Shown: piece by piece, positions 38,877 through 47,313 of the stretch
Numbering within the stretch: the stretch's first letter is position 1
How the letters are laid out: each line of letters opens with the position of its first letter
Source: an uncultured Colwellia sp.
Lineage (GTDB): Bacteria; Pseudomonadota; Gammaproteobacteria; Enterobacterales; Alteromonadaceae
Length of the DNA: 64,000 bases
Reading direction: 5' to 3'
NCBI GenBank assembly: GCA_913058395.1
Contig: CAJXQI010000007.1
Location: 124,001-188,000 of the forward strand
Translations under genes and position numbers: made by a program
The notes under the pieces: generated by a model
What the model was told of the DNA's origin: nothing
What the model saw: the letters and a program-made list of their open reading frames with translations, nothing else
The model's database searches: none

Positions 38877-39506
38877 ATGAGTAAAAATAAGGTCAGTGTC
38901 AGTAGTGCTCGGTGGTTAAAAGAGCATTTTGATGATGAATACGTTAAAAAAGCGCAAAGGTTAGGGCTTCGCTCACGTGCTGTTTTTAAAATTGAAGAAA
39001 TAAACAAGAAAGATAAACTTATCAAGCCGGGCATGAAGGTAGTCGACTTAGGTGCGGCGCCAGGTGGTTGGTCAGAGTATGCTACTAAAGCTGTTGGTGA
39101 TAATGGCCAAGTGGTAGCCTGTGATATTTTATCAATGGATCCTATTGCTGGCGTAGATTTTCTTCAAGGTGATTTTCGTGAAGAAGCAGTATTAGATGCA
39201 TTATTGGAAAGAATTAACGGCAAAAATATTGATGTTGTGATGTCTGACATGGCAGCTAATTTTACCGGTAATGAAGTTGCGGATGCAGCTCGCAGCATGT
39301 ATTTAGTGGAGTTAGCATTAGATATGTGTAATCAAGTATTAAAGAAAGATGGCGCTTTTGTTGTGAAAGTGTTCCAAGGAGAGGGGTTTGAGCAGTTTAT
39401 GAAAGATGCTCGAGCCGCATTTAAAACCGTTAAGACCCGCAAGCCTGAATCGTCACGTGCTCGTTCACGTGAAGTTTATCTTGTGGCTACCGGCTTTAAA
39501 TTGTAG
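38877..39506 (+). CDS. rlmE: 23S rRNA 2'-O-methyltransferase RlmE (FtsJ/RrmJ)
   Basis: The 209-residue enzyme has the SAM-binding [15 protein letters not shown], the catalytic SDMAANFTG region and a KVFQGEGF lysine strand, the FtsJ layout. It methylates U2552 (E. coli numbering) in the A-loop of 23S rRNA at a late assembly step and is heat-shock linked in E. coli. It precedes ftsH by 58 bases and is likely cotranscribed with it. Confidence 0.95.
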   Translation: MSKNKVSVSSARWLKEHFDDEYVKKAQRLGLRSRAVFKIEEINKKDKLIKPGMKVVDLGAAPGGWSEYATKAVGDNGQVVACDILSMDPIAGVDFLQGDFREEAVLDALLERINGKNIDVVMSDMAANFTGNEVADAARSMYLVELALDMCNQVLKKDGAFVVKVFQGEGFEQFMKDARAAFKTVKTRKPESSRARSREVYLVATGFKL

Positions 39507-39564
39507 TAAATTAGATGGAATTATTTCATCGCACCATTTTGAACATTAGCAAGAGGTCATTAAG

Positions 39565-41523
39565 TTGAGCGATATGGCAAAAAATCTTATTTTATGGTTA
39601 GTTATTGCAGTTGTATTAATGTCTGTTTTCCAAAGTTTTACCCCTGGAAGCGACAATGAACAACAAGTAGATTACACACAATTTATCCAAGACGTACGTC
39701 AAGGACAAATTCGAGAAGTTGACGTTGATAGAAATGGCGTTATTAATGGTATTAAACGTAGTGGTGAAAACTTCGTTACTGTTATCCCTGGTGGCTATGA
39801 TCGTGATTTAATCAACGATTTAGTTAAACAAGGCGTTAATGCTTCTGGTGAATTACCTGAAGAACAAAGCTTACTTACGTCAATATTTATCTCGTGGTTT
39901 CCGATGATACTACTTATTGGTGTGTGGATATTCTTCATGCGTCAAATGCAAGGTGGTGGCGGTAAAGGTGCGATGAGCTTCGGCAAATCAAAAGCGCGTT
40001 TACTAAGCGAAGACCAAATTAAAACTACTTTTGCTGATGTTGCAGGTTGTGACGAAGCAAAAGAAGAAGTTTCAGAATTAGTTGATTACCTAAAAGACCC
40101 TTCACGCTTTCAAAAGCTAGGTGGACGCATTCCATCGGGTGTTTTAATGGTAGGCCAACCTGGTACAGGTAAAACCTTATTAGCAAAAGCTATTGCCGGT
40201 GAAGCTAAAGTACCGTTCTTTACTATTTCTGGTTCAGACTTTGTTGAAATGTTTGTTGGTGTTGGTGCTTCACGTGTTCGAGACATGTTCGAGCAAGCAA
40301 AAAAATCTGCACCATGTATTATCTTTATCGATGAAATCGATGCTGTAGGTCGCCAACGTGGCGCGGGTATGGGTGGCGGTCATGATGAACGTGAACAAAC
40401 ATTAAACCAAATGCTAGTTGAAATGGATGGTTTTGAAGGTAATGAAGGGGTAATCGTTATTGCCGCAACTAACCGTCCAGATGTATTAGACCCTGCATTA
40501 TTGCGCCCAGGTCGTTTTGACCGTCAAGTAACGGTTGGTTTACCTGATATTCGTGGCCGTGAACAAATTCTTAAAGTACATATGCGTAAAGTACCGTTAG
40601 GTGAAGATGTTAAACCATCAGTTATTGCCCGTGGTACTCCAGGCTTTTCTGGTGCTGATTTAGCAAACTTAGTTAACGAAGCTGCACTATTTGCTGCACG
40701 TTCAGCACGTCGTGTTGTTGGTATGGCAGAATTTGAAAAAGCTAAAGACAAAATCATGATGGGCTCAGAACGTCGTTCGATGGTAATGAATGAAGCTGAG
40801 AAAGAAATGACAGCTTATCATGAAGCAGGTCACGCCATTGTTGGTCGCTTAGTACCAGATCATGACCCTGTTTATAAAGTAAGTATTATGCCGCGTGGTC
40901 GTGCGTTAGGTGTAACCATGTACTTACCTGAACAAGACAGATTCAGTCACAGTAAACAGCATTTAGAAAGTAATATTTCATCATTATATGGTGGCCGTAT
41001 TGCTGAAGAAATGATTTACGGTTTTGAGAAAGTTTCAACGGGCGCTTCAAATGATATTGAACGTGCTACGCAACTTGCTCGTAAAATGGTAACTCAATGG
41101 GGCTTTTCTGAAAAAATGGGTCCTATGTTGTTCGCTGAAGAAGAAGGTGAAGTATTTTTAGGAAGAACGTCTTCTAAATCATTAAATATGTCAGACGATA
41201 CAGCACATGCTATTGATGAAGAAATTAGAGCTTTTGTTAATCGTAACTATGAGCGCGCTGCTAAAATATTGAAAGAAAATGAAGATATTTTACATGCAAT
41301 GAAAGACGCCTTGATGGAATACGAAACAATTGATGCATTGCAAGTTGATGACTTAATGAATCGTACTAAGGTTCGTCCACCAGCTGATTTTGATGCAACT
41401 AGCTCTGATGACAGTTCAAATAATACTGACTCAAGCAAGCCATCAGCAAAAGCAGATAGCGAAAAAAAGGAATCTTCTGAGCCATCAAGTTCAACTGATA
41501 CTTCAGATATTCCAGCTAAATAG
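39565..41523 (+). CDS. ftsH: ATP-dependent zinc metalloprotease FtsH
   Basis: A 652-residue inner-membrane AAA+ protease: two membrane segments (about 8-25 and 105-125), Walker A GQPGTGKT (Pro-Pro replaced by Gln-Pro), Walker [11 protein letters not shown], arginine fingers and the zinc site HEAGH. The tail is Ser/Asp-rich. It degrades membrane and regulatory proteins such as LpxC-type substrates. I keep the TTG start (SDMAKN), because AAGAGG is 8 bases upstream and the same N-terminus occurs in E. coli annotations; an ATG three codons later is too far from it. Confidence 0.96.
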   Translation: MSDMAKNLILWLVIAVVLMSVFQSFTPGSDNEQQVDYTQFIQDVRQGQIREVDVDRNGVINGIKRSGENFVTVIPGGYDRDLINDLVKQGVNASGELPEEQSLLTSIFISWFPMILLIGVWIFFMRQMQGGGGKGAMSFGKSKARLLSEDQIKTTFADVAGCDEAKEEVSELVDYLKDPSRFQKLGGRIPSGVLMVGQPGTGKTLLAKAIAGEAKVPFFTISGSDFVEMFVGVGASRVRDMFEQAKKSAPCIIFIDEIDAVGRQRGAGMGGGHDEREQTLNQMLVEMDGFEGNEGVIVIAATNRPDVLDPALLRPGRFDRQVTVGLPDIRGREQILKVHMRKVPLGEDVKPSVIARGTPGFSGADLANLVNEAALFAARSARRVVGMAEFEKAKDKIMMGSERRSMVMNEAEKEMTAYHEAGHAIVGRLVPDHDPVYKVSIMPRGRALGVTMYLPEQDRFSHSKQHLESNISSLYGGRIAEEMIYGFEKVSTGASNDIERATQLARKMVTQWGFSEKMGPMLFAEEEGEVFLGRTSSKSLNMSDDTAHAIDEEIRAFVNRNYERAAKILKENEDILHAMKDALMEYETIDALQVDDLMNRTKVRPPADFDATSSDDSSNNTDSSKPSAKADSEKKESSEPSSSTDTSDIPAK

Positions 41524-41540
41524 TTAATACATAAAAATCT

Positions 41541-41588
41541 AAAGCCTCAATGGTTTAAATCAATTGATTTAATACTTATTGAGGCTTT
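41541..41588 (+). terminator. Terminator after ftsH
   Basis: AAAGCCTCAA pairs with TTGAGGCTTT; the loop contains the palindrome TTAAATCAATTGATTTAA. TATTATTTT follows. The 3' arm overlaps the next hairpin. Confidence 0.8.
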
Positions 41589-41642
41589 ATTATTTTAGCG
41601 TTTACCCGTTAGTTACTAGCTTGTAAACGCTAAAATAATAAA
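41586..41642. other. 20-base-pair hairpin between ftsH and folP
   Basis: A perfect 20-base stem (TTTATTATTTTAGCGTTTAC with its complement) surrounds 17 bases that can fold into an inner GTTAG/CTAGC stem. It shares bases with the ftsH terminator, so the two folds exclude each other. Confidence 0.7.
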
Positions 41643-41694
41643 TGCTAGTTTGGCCATATGCTTGGTTGAATATAAGCTAAATGAAGAGAAAATT

Positions 41695-42531
41695 GTGCTT
41701 AAGCAACTTAATTGCCCTAATTCAATAGTAGATCTATCATCACCGCAAGTGATGGGGATTCTAAACGTGACTCCCGACTCTTTTTCTGATGGCGGTAAAT
41801 TCGCCCATTTTGACCATGCACTCGACCAAGTTGAACGTATGATTGCTGCTGGTGCGACAATTATTGACATTGGCGGTGAATCGACACGACCTGGTGCCAA
41901 AGACGTTAGTGAAAATGACGAACTTGAGCGTGTAATTCCAGTATTAAAAGCTATTAAGCAAAAGTTTGATGTTGTGGTTTCTATCGATACCAGCAAAGCA
42001 TCAGTGATGAAAGCGGCTATTGAAAGTGGCGCTGATATAATTAACGATGTACGTGCGCTGCAAAATGAAGGTTGTTTAGCGGTATTGGCAAATAGTGACG
42101 TACCTATCTGTTTAATGCATATGCAAGGTTTGCCTAGAACAATGCAAAATGAGCCAACGTACAGCAACGTTGTTGACGATATTATTTTATTCTTTAAGCA
42201 ACGTATTAACGCTTGTGTTGATGCAGGTATTGCGAAAGAGCGCTTGATTTTAGATCCCGGCTTTGGCTTTGGTAAAACCTTGGCGCAAAATTTTCACCTA
42301 CTGGCTAACTTATCAGCGTTTGAAAAATTAGATTGTCCAATACTTGCCGGCATTTCTCGAAAGTCTATGATAGGTAATTTATTAAATAGAGATGTTGAAC
42401 AACGTCTTGCTGGTAGTTTAAGTACCGCTATTGTTGCGGTTCAGCAAGGTGCAAAAATAATTCGAGTTCACGATGTTGAAGAGACAGTGGACGCAATAAA
42501 AATATTAAAAGCTGTGGCTGACAATCAATAG
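41695..42531 (+). CDS. folP: Dihydropteroate synthase
   Basis: The enzyme has MGILNVTPDSFSDGG, DIGGESTRPGA, SIDTSK, DVRAL, LDPGFGFGK and GISRKSM, all conserved DHPS segments for pterin and p-aminobenzoate binding, and makes dihydropteroate in folate synthesis. The open frame starts at a TTG (41650), but I choose the GTG at 41695 (278 residues) because AAGAGA is 5 bases before it and the length then matches E. coli FolP. The order ftsH-folP-glmM is conserved. Confidence 0.93.
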   Translation: MLKQLNCPNSIVDLSSPQVMGILNVTPDSFSDGGKFAHFDHALDQVERMIAAGATIIDIGGESTRPGAKDVSENDELERVIPVLKAIKQKFDVVVSIDTSKASVMKAAIESGADIINDVRALQNEGCLAVLANSDVPICLMHMQGLPRTMQNEPTYSNVVDDIILFFKQRINACVDAGIAKERLILDPGFGFGKTLAQNFHLLANLSAFEKLDCPILAGISRKSMIGNLLNRDVEQRLAGSLSTAIVAVQQGAKIIRVHDVEETVDAIKILKAVADNQ

Positions 42532-42597
42532 TCACTACGGTATAAATTTACACATTAAAATGCCAATGGCAAAGCGCTAGGCGCAATGGAGACAATA

Positions 42598-43935
42598 ATG
42601 TCAGAAAGAAGATATTTTGGTACTGATGGAATTCGTGGTTTGGTAGGCCAATACCCAATTACACCGCAATTTGTAATGAAGCTAGGTTATGCCGCAGGTC
42701 GTGTTTTAGCGGCTCAAGGTACCAAAAAAGTACTAATTGGTAAGGATACACGAATTTCTGGCTATATGCTGGAATCGGCATTAGAAGCAGGGTTTTCAGC
42801 AGCAGGCATTGACATTGGTTTATTAGGGCCAATGCCAACACCTGGTATTGCTTACTTAACAAAAACATTTCGCGCAGAAGCGGGTATCGTTATCAGCGCT
42901 TCTCATAATCCATTTTACGACAATGGCATTAAATTTTTCTCACAAGACGGGCAAAAATTACCTGACGCTGTTGAACTAGCTATTGAAGCTGAACTAGACC
43001 AAGAAATGGGTTGTGTTGAATCGGCACACCTAGGAAAAGCTAATCGAATTGACGACGCCGCTGGTCGTTATATTGAATTTTGTAAAAGTAACTTTCCAAG
43101 CCAGTATTCATTAAAGGGCATTAAAATGGTGGTTGATTGTGCACATGGCGCAACTTATCACATTGCACCCAACGTTTTTCGTGAACTAGGCGCTGAAGTT
43201 ATTGAAATTGGTACTGCGCCAAATGGTACTAATATCAACCATGAATGTGGTGCTACTTCTATGGCTGCTATTAGCGCTGCCGTTGTTGAGCATAATGCTG
43301 ATTTAGGCATTGCCCTTGATGGTGACGGTGATCGCTTAATGATGGTTGACCACACCGGTTATATTATGGACGGTGATGAATGTGTATATGTTATCGCTTG
43401 CAATGACTTACAAAGTGGCAGTATTCGTGGTGGTGTTGTTGGCACGTTAATGAGCAACATGGGCTTAGAGCTTGCGCTTGCAGACATGGGCGTACCATTT
43501 GCACGAAGTAAGGTCGGTGATCGCTACGTAATGGAAATGCTTAAGCAGAAGGGATGGCAGTTAGGGGCAGAAAACTCTGGCCATGTTATTAACCTTAATC
43601 ATACCTCTACAGGTGATGGCATTATCGCAGCATTAAATGTATTAACAGCTGTTTGCAATACAGGTAAAACCTTACTTGAATTGCGTCAAGGCATGAAAAA
43701 ATTACCACAAGTTTTAGTGAACGTTCGTTTTACCGGTGATAGCGACCCATTAGTAAACAGCGCTGTTGTTGCTGCTGTGCATCAAGTGAATGATAAACTA
43801 AGTGGTCGCGGCCGTGTATTACTAAGAAAATCAGGTACAGAGCCACTTATTCGCGTAATGGTTGAAGGACCTGAACATGATGAAGTTACCGCACTCGCAA
43901 ACGAAATTGCTGATGCCGTAAAGCTAGCTTGTTAA
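42598..43935 (+). CDS. glmM: Phosphoglucosamine mutase
   Basis: From the ATG at 42598 the protein has 445 residues, exactly the E. coli length, beginning [13 protein letters not shown]. The phospho-serine is Ser102 ([12 protein letters not shown]), the metal loop is DGDGDR and the sugar and phosphate loops are GAENSGH and [12 protein letters not shown]. It converts glucosamine-6-P to glucosamine-1-P for peptidoglycan and LPS. GGAG lies 6 bases before this start; a frame-matched ATG at 42586 is rejected. Confidence 0.95.
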   Translation: MSERRYFGTDGIRGLVGQYPITPQFVMKLGYAAGRVLAAQGTKKVLIGKDTRISGYMLESALEAGFSAAGIDIGLLGPMPTPGIAYLTKTFRAEAGIVISASHNPFYDNGIKFFSQDGQKLPDAVELAIEAELDQEMGCVESAHLGKANRIDDAAGRYIEFCKSNFPSQYSLKGIKMVVDCAHGATYHIAPNVFRELGAEVIEIGTAPNGTNINHECGATSMAAISAAVVEHNADLGIALDGDGDRLMMVDHTGYIMDGDECVYVIACNDLQSGSIRGGVVGTLMSNMGLELALADMGVPFARSKVGDRYVMEMLKQKGWQLGAENSGHVINLNHTSTGDGIIAALNVLTAVCNTGKTLLELRQGMKKLPQVLVNVRFTGDSDPLVNSAVVAAVHQVNDKLSGRGRVLLRKSGTEPLIRVMVEGPEHDEVTALANEIADAVKLAC

Positions 43936-43985
43936 CGATAATTGTTTACTGATTTGCTTTGTCGGACGAATATTAAGCAATTGAA

Positions 43986-44038
43986 CGAGATATTGCTTGA
44001 AAAACTTGTATCTTGCCTACAGGTTAGTTAATATCTCG
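43986..44038 (+). other. Inverted repeat in the tpiA leader
   Basis: CGAGATATT and AATATCTCG are 35 bases apart; an inner AACTTG/CAGGTT pair (one wobble) can form between them. It ends 23 bases before tpiA. It could be a glmM terminator or a leader structure. Confidence 0.45.
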
Positions 44039-44061
44039 CCGCTTTGATTTAGGAATGAAAT

Positions 44062-44829
44062 ATGAATAGACGCGCAATAGTTGCAGCAAACTGGAAAATG
44101 AATGGCAGTTTAGCTTTAGTCAACTCAATGGTTTCAGAGTTAAATAACGTAACGCTAAATGAAAATGTTGAAGTCGTTGTTTGTCCTAGCTTTCCTTACT
44201 TAGCAGCATTTAGCTTAGCAAGTGCTAATGCAAGCCTAGCCGAAGCATTTAGTTTAGGTGCTCAAAACTTAAATGAGCATACTAAAGGCGCTTTTACTGG
44301 TGAAATTTCAACTTCAATGTTACAAGAAGTTGGCGTGAATTATGTAATATTAGGACATTCAGAACGTCGTAGTATTTACAATGAATCAAGTTCACTAGTG
44401 GCACATAAAGTTAAAACTGCTTTAGATGCTGGTCTTAAACCTATTTTATGTATAGGTGAAAGTGAAGACGAGCGTGTGGCAGAACAAACTGAAACTGTTT
44501 TAGCCGCACAATTGCAGCCGGTTATAGACGAAATCGGTATTGAAAGATTTACAGATGTTGTTATTGCGTATGAGCCGGTTTGGGCAATAGGTACTGGAAA
44601 AACAGCGTCGCCAGAAATGGCACAAGCAACTCATCAATTTATTCGTGAATTTATCGCGAAAGTTGACGAAAACGTCGCAGTTAAACTGCCATTGTTGTAT
44701 GGTGGCAGTGTCAATGCGACAAACTGTGAAGAATTATTTGCACAAGCTGATATCGATGGTGGATTAATCGGCGGTGCTAGTTTAAAAGCCGATGAATTTA
44801 AAGTAATTTGTTCGGCAGCAAAGGGATAA
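44062..44829 (+). CDS. tpiA: Triose-phosphate isomerase
   Basis: A 255-residue TIM barrel with Lys12 (AANWKMNGS), catalytic His99 (LGHSERR), catalytic Glu in AYEPVWAIGTG near residue 168 and the phosphate loop YGGSVNA. It interconverts dihydroxyacetone phosphate and glyceraldehyde-3-P. It lies between glmM and secG, an order also seen in Shewanella. The ATG has AGGAAT upstream. secG follows after 4 bases. Confidence 0.96.
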   Translation: MNRRAIVAANWKMNGSLALVNSMVSELNNVTLNENVEVVVCPSFPYLAAFSLASANASLAEAFSLGAQNLNEHTKGAFTGEISTSMLQEVGVNYVILGHSERRSIYNESSSLVAHKVKTALDAGLKPILCIGESEDERVAEQTETVLAAQLQPVIDEIGIERFTDVVIAYEPVWAIGTGKTASPEMAQATHQFIREFIAKVDENVAVKLPLLYGGSVNATNCEELFAQADIDGGLIGGASLKADEFKVICSAAKG

Positions 44830-44833
44830 TAAA

Positions 44834-45229
44834 ATGTTGTATCAAGTGTTAATCGTAGTGTATTTGATCGTTGCCTTATGTCTAATTGGCCTAGTGCTAA
44901 TTCAACAAGGTAAAGGTGCCGATATGGGCGCATCATTCGGTGCTGGTTCTTCAGCTACCATCTTTGGTTCAAGTGGTTCTGGTAACTTCTTAACTAAAAC
45001 GACTACTTACCTAGCTATTGCATTTTTTGTAATCAGCTTAATATTAGGTAACTTAACAGCGAATCGTGTTAAGTCAGGTGCTGACTTTGATAACTTATCT
45101 GTACCTGCGGGTCAAGTTACACCAGCAACAGATGCTATCCCTACTGAAAGCCTTGAGCCTAAAGTAGACAATGCTGACGTACCTAGTAGCGACGCTCCAG
45201 TAGAAAAAGATAGCGACGTACCAAACTAG
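44834..45229 (+). CDS. secG: Preprotein translocase subunit SecG
   Basis: The 131-residue protein has two membrane helices (about 3-22 and 54-74) separated by the conserved LIQQGKGADMGASFGAGSSATIFGSSGSGNF loop, the SecG signature, and an acidic tail longer than in E. coli. SecG assists SecYE in protein export. It is four bases after tpiA and just upstream of tRNA-Leu, as in many gammaproteobacteria. Confidence 0.94.
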   Translation: MLYQVLIVVYLIVALCLIGLVLIQQGKGADMGASFGAGSSATIFGSSGSGNFLTKTTTYLAIAFFVISLILGNLTANRVKSGADFDNLSVPAGQVTPATDAIPTESLEPKVDNADVPSSDAPVEKDSDVPN

Positions 45230-45306
45230 TCTAAAAATTAAGTTAGCTTGTTTTCCTCAGAATAAGCAAAACAACTTAATAAAATATATAGTTTAAAAAG
45301 TTTAAT

Positions 45307-45391
45307 GCAGATGTGGCGGAATTGGTAGACGCGCCACCTTGAGGGGGTGGTGCCTTAGGGCGTGAGAGTTCGAGTCTCTCCATCTGCACCA
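45307..45391 (+). tRNA. tRNA-Leu (GAG)
   Basis: An 85-base gene including encoded CCA. The acceptor stem is GCAGATG/CATCTGC, the D arm has GGCGGAATTGGTAGAC, the anticodon stem CCACC/GGTGG holds a loop with GAG, a long class II variable arm follows, and the T arm is GAGAG-TTCGAGT-CTCTC. It reads CUU/CUC codons. It is the homologue of E. coli leuU, also next to secG. Confidence 0.97.
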
Positions 45392-45419
45392 AAACAAGAC
45401 TTTAAGATAGTCAATAAAG

Positions 45420-45459
45420 ACCCGAAAGCCTAGTTAAAACAAGGTTCTCGGGTTTTTTT
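45420..45459 (+). terminator. Terminator after tRNA-Leu
   Basis: ACCCGA/TCGGGT and an inner GCCT/AGG pair, ending in T7. Confidence 0.85.
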
Positions 45460-45822
45460 ATGGTTAAAGAGAATTAATAACGATTTGTAAAGCTCAGCAT
45501 TTAAGCAACATCAATGGTTTTAATGGAGCAATTACTGAGTCATGCTGGTTTCTATATTGCAGAAGCTCAGTAAGAGCTATCTTGTTTAGTTTTTTAATGC
45601 TTCCTTAAATCATACCGTCTTTACTACTAAAGGCTGCATATATGCTGCCCAGACTCATAGCTATTTCGTCTTGTCAGTTACACATTGATGTTGCGTGCAA
45701 AGCTTTCTACCAATAAAGGATAGTCGCTTTATCTATGACTTCTTGGGCGGCACTTTTTAAGTGTTTTCACGGGCGGAAAGCGAGTTAGTATTTAAATAAT
45801 AAAAGGGTAAGTGTTTGTGGTT
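45460..45822. other. Intergenic region where the usual gene order stops
   Basis: 363 bases without a supported gene. In the minus strand short open pieces such as EVIDKATILYW are broken by stops, which may be remnants of decayed coding sequence, but no family can be named. No copy of the tRNA 3' end was found here. Confidence 0.35.
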
Positions 45823-46452
45823 TTAGCGACTTAGTGCAGCGTCAAAATTGGCTAACTTAACAACGTCACCAGCCATCAAGCCATCGATATGAATTTTGCC
45901 AATTCGAACTCTTACTAATCTTAATGTGGCAAAACCTACAGCAGCGGTCATTTTTCTGATCTGCCTGTTTTTTCCTTCACACAGCGTAATAGAAATCCAG
46001 CTCGTAGGACCATGCTTTGGATCGCGAATTTTACGGCCACGTGCAGGAAGTTTAGGTTCATCTTTTAGTATCAATGTTTTACAAGGCAAGGTTTTATATT
46101 TAGCTCCATTGACTGTAATTTCAACGCCATTTTGTAGCTGTGATAATGCTTGTTCTGTAATTATACCGTCAACTTGTACGTAGTACTCTTTTTCTATCTC
46201 TTTGCTTCTAACTTTGTAGCTCATCATACCGTCGGTTGTGAGCAGTAATAAGCCTTCTGAGTCGTGATCTAATCGTCCAACTGCCATCGTTTTATCGGGG
46301 AAGTTGTATAACTCGCCAAGTAAATGTTTTTTCTTTCGTGATTCAGGTTCAAACTGACTTAAAAAGCCATATGGTTTAAATATTTTGAAGTGTTGGTGAT
46401 TTTGGCTTGGCTTAGTAAGTTCAGCGAAACAGTTTTGGCTAGTTGCTGGCAT
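45823..46452 (-). CDS. rluE: 23S rRNA pseudouridine synthase, RluE type
   Basis: A 209-residue RsuA-family enzyme with the start FKIFKPYGFLSQF, catalytic Asp in GRLDHDSEGLLLLT (about residue 62) and the C-terminal CEGKNRQIRKM ... LRLVRVRIG blocks. It lacks the N-terminal S4 domain of RsuA/RluB/RluF, which fits RluE (U2457 of 23S rRNA in E. coli). The gene is alone on the minus strand. Confidence 0.87.
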   Translation of the reverse strand: MPATSQNCFAELTKPSQNHQHFKIFKPYGFLSQFEPESRKKKHLLGELYNFPDKTMAVGRLDHDSEGLLLLTTDGMMSYKVRSKEIEKEYYVQVDGIITEQALSQLQNGVEITVNGAKYKTLPCKTLILKDEPKLPARGRKIRDPKHGPTSWISITLCEGKNRQIRKMTAAVGFATLRLVRVRIGKIHIDGLMAGDVVKLANFDAALSR

Positions 46453-46777
46453 TGAGTGTGTTCTTGGATTTAAAAGCTACGTGGCAGCATAGTATACGGT
46501 TAGTTTGCGCTATTTACATGGTACATTTAGCACAAAATAACATTAATGTTGCTTCATGTTATTACTTAGCTTCAGTATGAGGTTGTTATGGTGAATATGC
46601 TTTGCTGATAGCTCACAACTTAGTTACTGAAGTTATAGTGCGGACTATTAACGTACGGAGGGTAACTAAAATGAGAGTCACTTTATTTTGTTTAAATTAA
46701 TATTTTACTGCTTAATGTAAACGAGTAACTCTCACTTTTTAAGCTTATGAATAAGCTTTAGTCGTTGTTAAAATAAA
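46453..46777. other. Intergenic region of 325 bases
   Basis: Between rluE and ydbL, both on the minus strand. It contains AAGCTTAT/ATAAGCTT just beyond the ydbL stop (about 46740-46758), a likely weak hairpin, and a distant TGAGAGT/ACTCTCA pair. No gene is seen. Confidence 0.35.
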
Positions 46778-47119
46778 TTACTTTTTAACCCATTGCCCAG
46801 AAGCATTCTTGATAAAATGTCCTGACTGGGTTTTTGCTAAAGCTTTTTCACCCGCTAACGCAGTAACTTGTTGCATGGTAATTTTGTTTTTTCGCGCTAA
46901 GTTCATATAAATACTTTTACGCTTTTTATTAACGCTAGCTACTAAACTTTTAGCTTCTGCGCTTTCAACCACCATACCTAAATAGCCATTTTGCATTTCA
47001 CCGACTAGACCTTGTTTTTTTGCGTCGCTAAGTGAAATTGCCCAAGCTGAAAATGCCATTGTTGATACTAAAACAGCACAGGTAAGTTTTTTTATAAATT
47101 TATTGGTTAAATTACTCAT
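46778..47119 (-). CDS. ydbL: YdbL family (DUF1318) exported protein
   Basis: A 113-residue protein with a signal peptide (cleavage near AWA-IS, residue 27) and a DUF1318 domain: LSDAKKQGLVGEMQNGYLG, KSLVASVNKKRKSIYMNLA, then a helix and a short basic end. It is the last gene of the ydbH-ynbE-ydbL operon, 9 bases after ynbE. In E. coli YdbL modulates the YdbH-YnbE lipid bridge in the periplasm. Confidence 0.88.
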   Translation of the reverse strand: MSNLTNKFIKKLTCAVLVSTMAFSAWAISLSDAKKQGLVGEMQNGYLGMVVESAEAKSLVASVNKKRKSIYMNLARKNKITMQQVTALAGEKALAKTQSGHFIKNASGQWVKK

Positions 47120-47128
47120 TACATCTCC

Positions 47129-47311
47129 CTAAAATACGTCGCTTTCGTCACTAAATATGTCGTCTAGTTCTTTATCTACTTTGACCTTTATTTCATGATC
47201 AATTTTTAGATTTAAATTAATCGTGATTGGCTCTTTTGCGCTAACTTCTATTTTATGCGTGCAGGCACTCATTATAAAAATAGCTAACACCGCGGTTAGT
47301 ATTTTATTCAT
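47129..47311 (-). CDS. ynbE: YnbE-like outer-membrane lipoprotein
   Basis: A 60-residue lipoprotein: short signal with lipobox MSAC (Cys16), then THKIEVSAKEPITINLNLKIDHEIKVKVDKEL, the conserved YnbE beta-strand segment. In E. coli several YnbE copies extend the YdbH beta-groove to the outer membrane, so the pair bridges both membranes for phospholipid movement. It is 2 bases after ydbH. Confidence 0.88.
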   Translation of the reverse strand: MNKILTAVLAIFIMSACTHKIEVSAKEPITINLNLKIDHEIKVKVDKELDDIFSDESDVF

Positions 47312-47313
47312 AC

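Noticed and set aside
41616-42167. 183-codon open frame on the minus strand
   Set aside because: It lies inside folP on the opposite strand; folP has all catalytic motifs and a proper start, and the antisense frame shows low-complexity Ser/Leu-rich composition typical of shadows.
45460-45822. Integrated island or transposase remnant after tRNA-Leu
   Set aside because: No integrase, no repeat of the tRNA 3' end and no recognisable transposase; only broken short frames.
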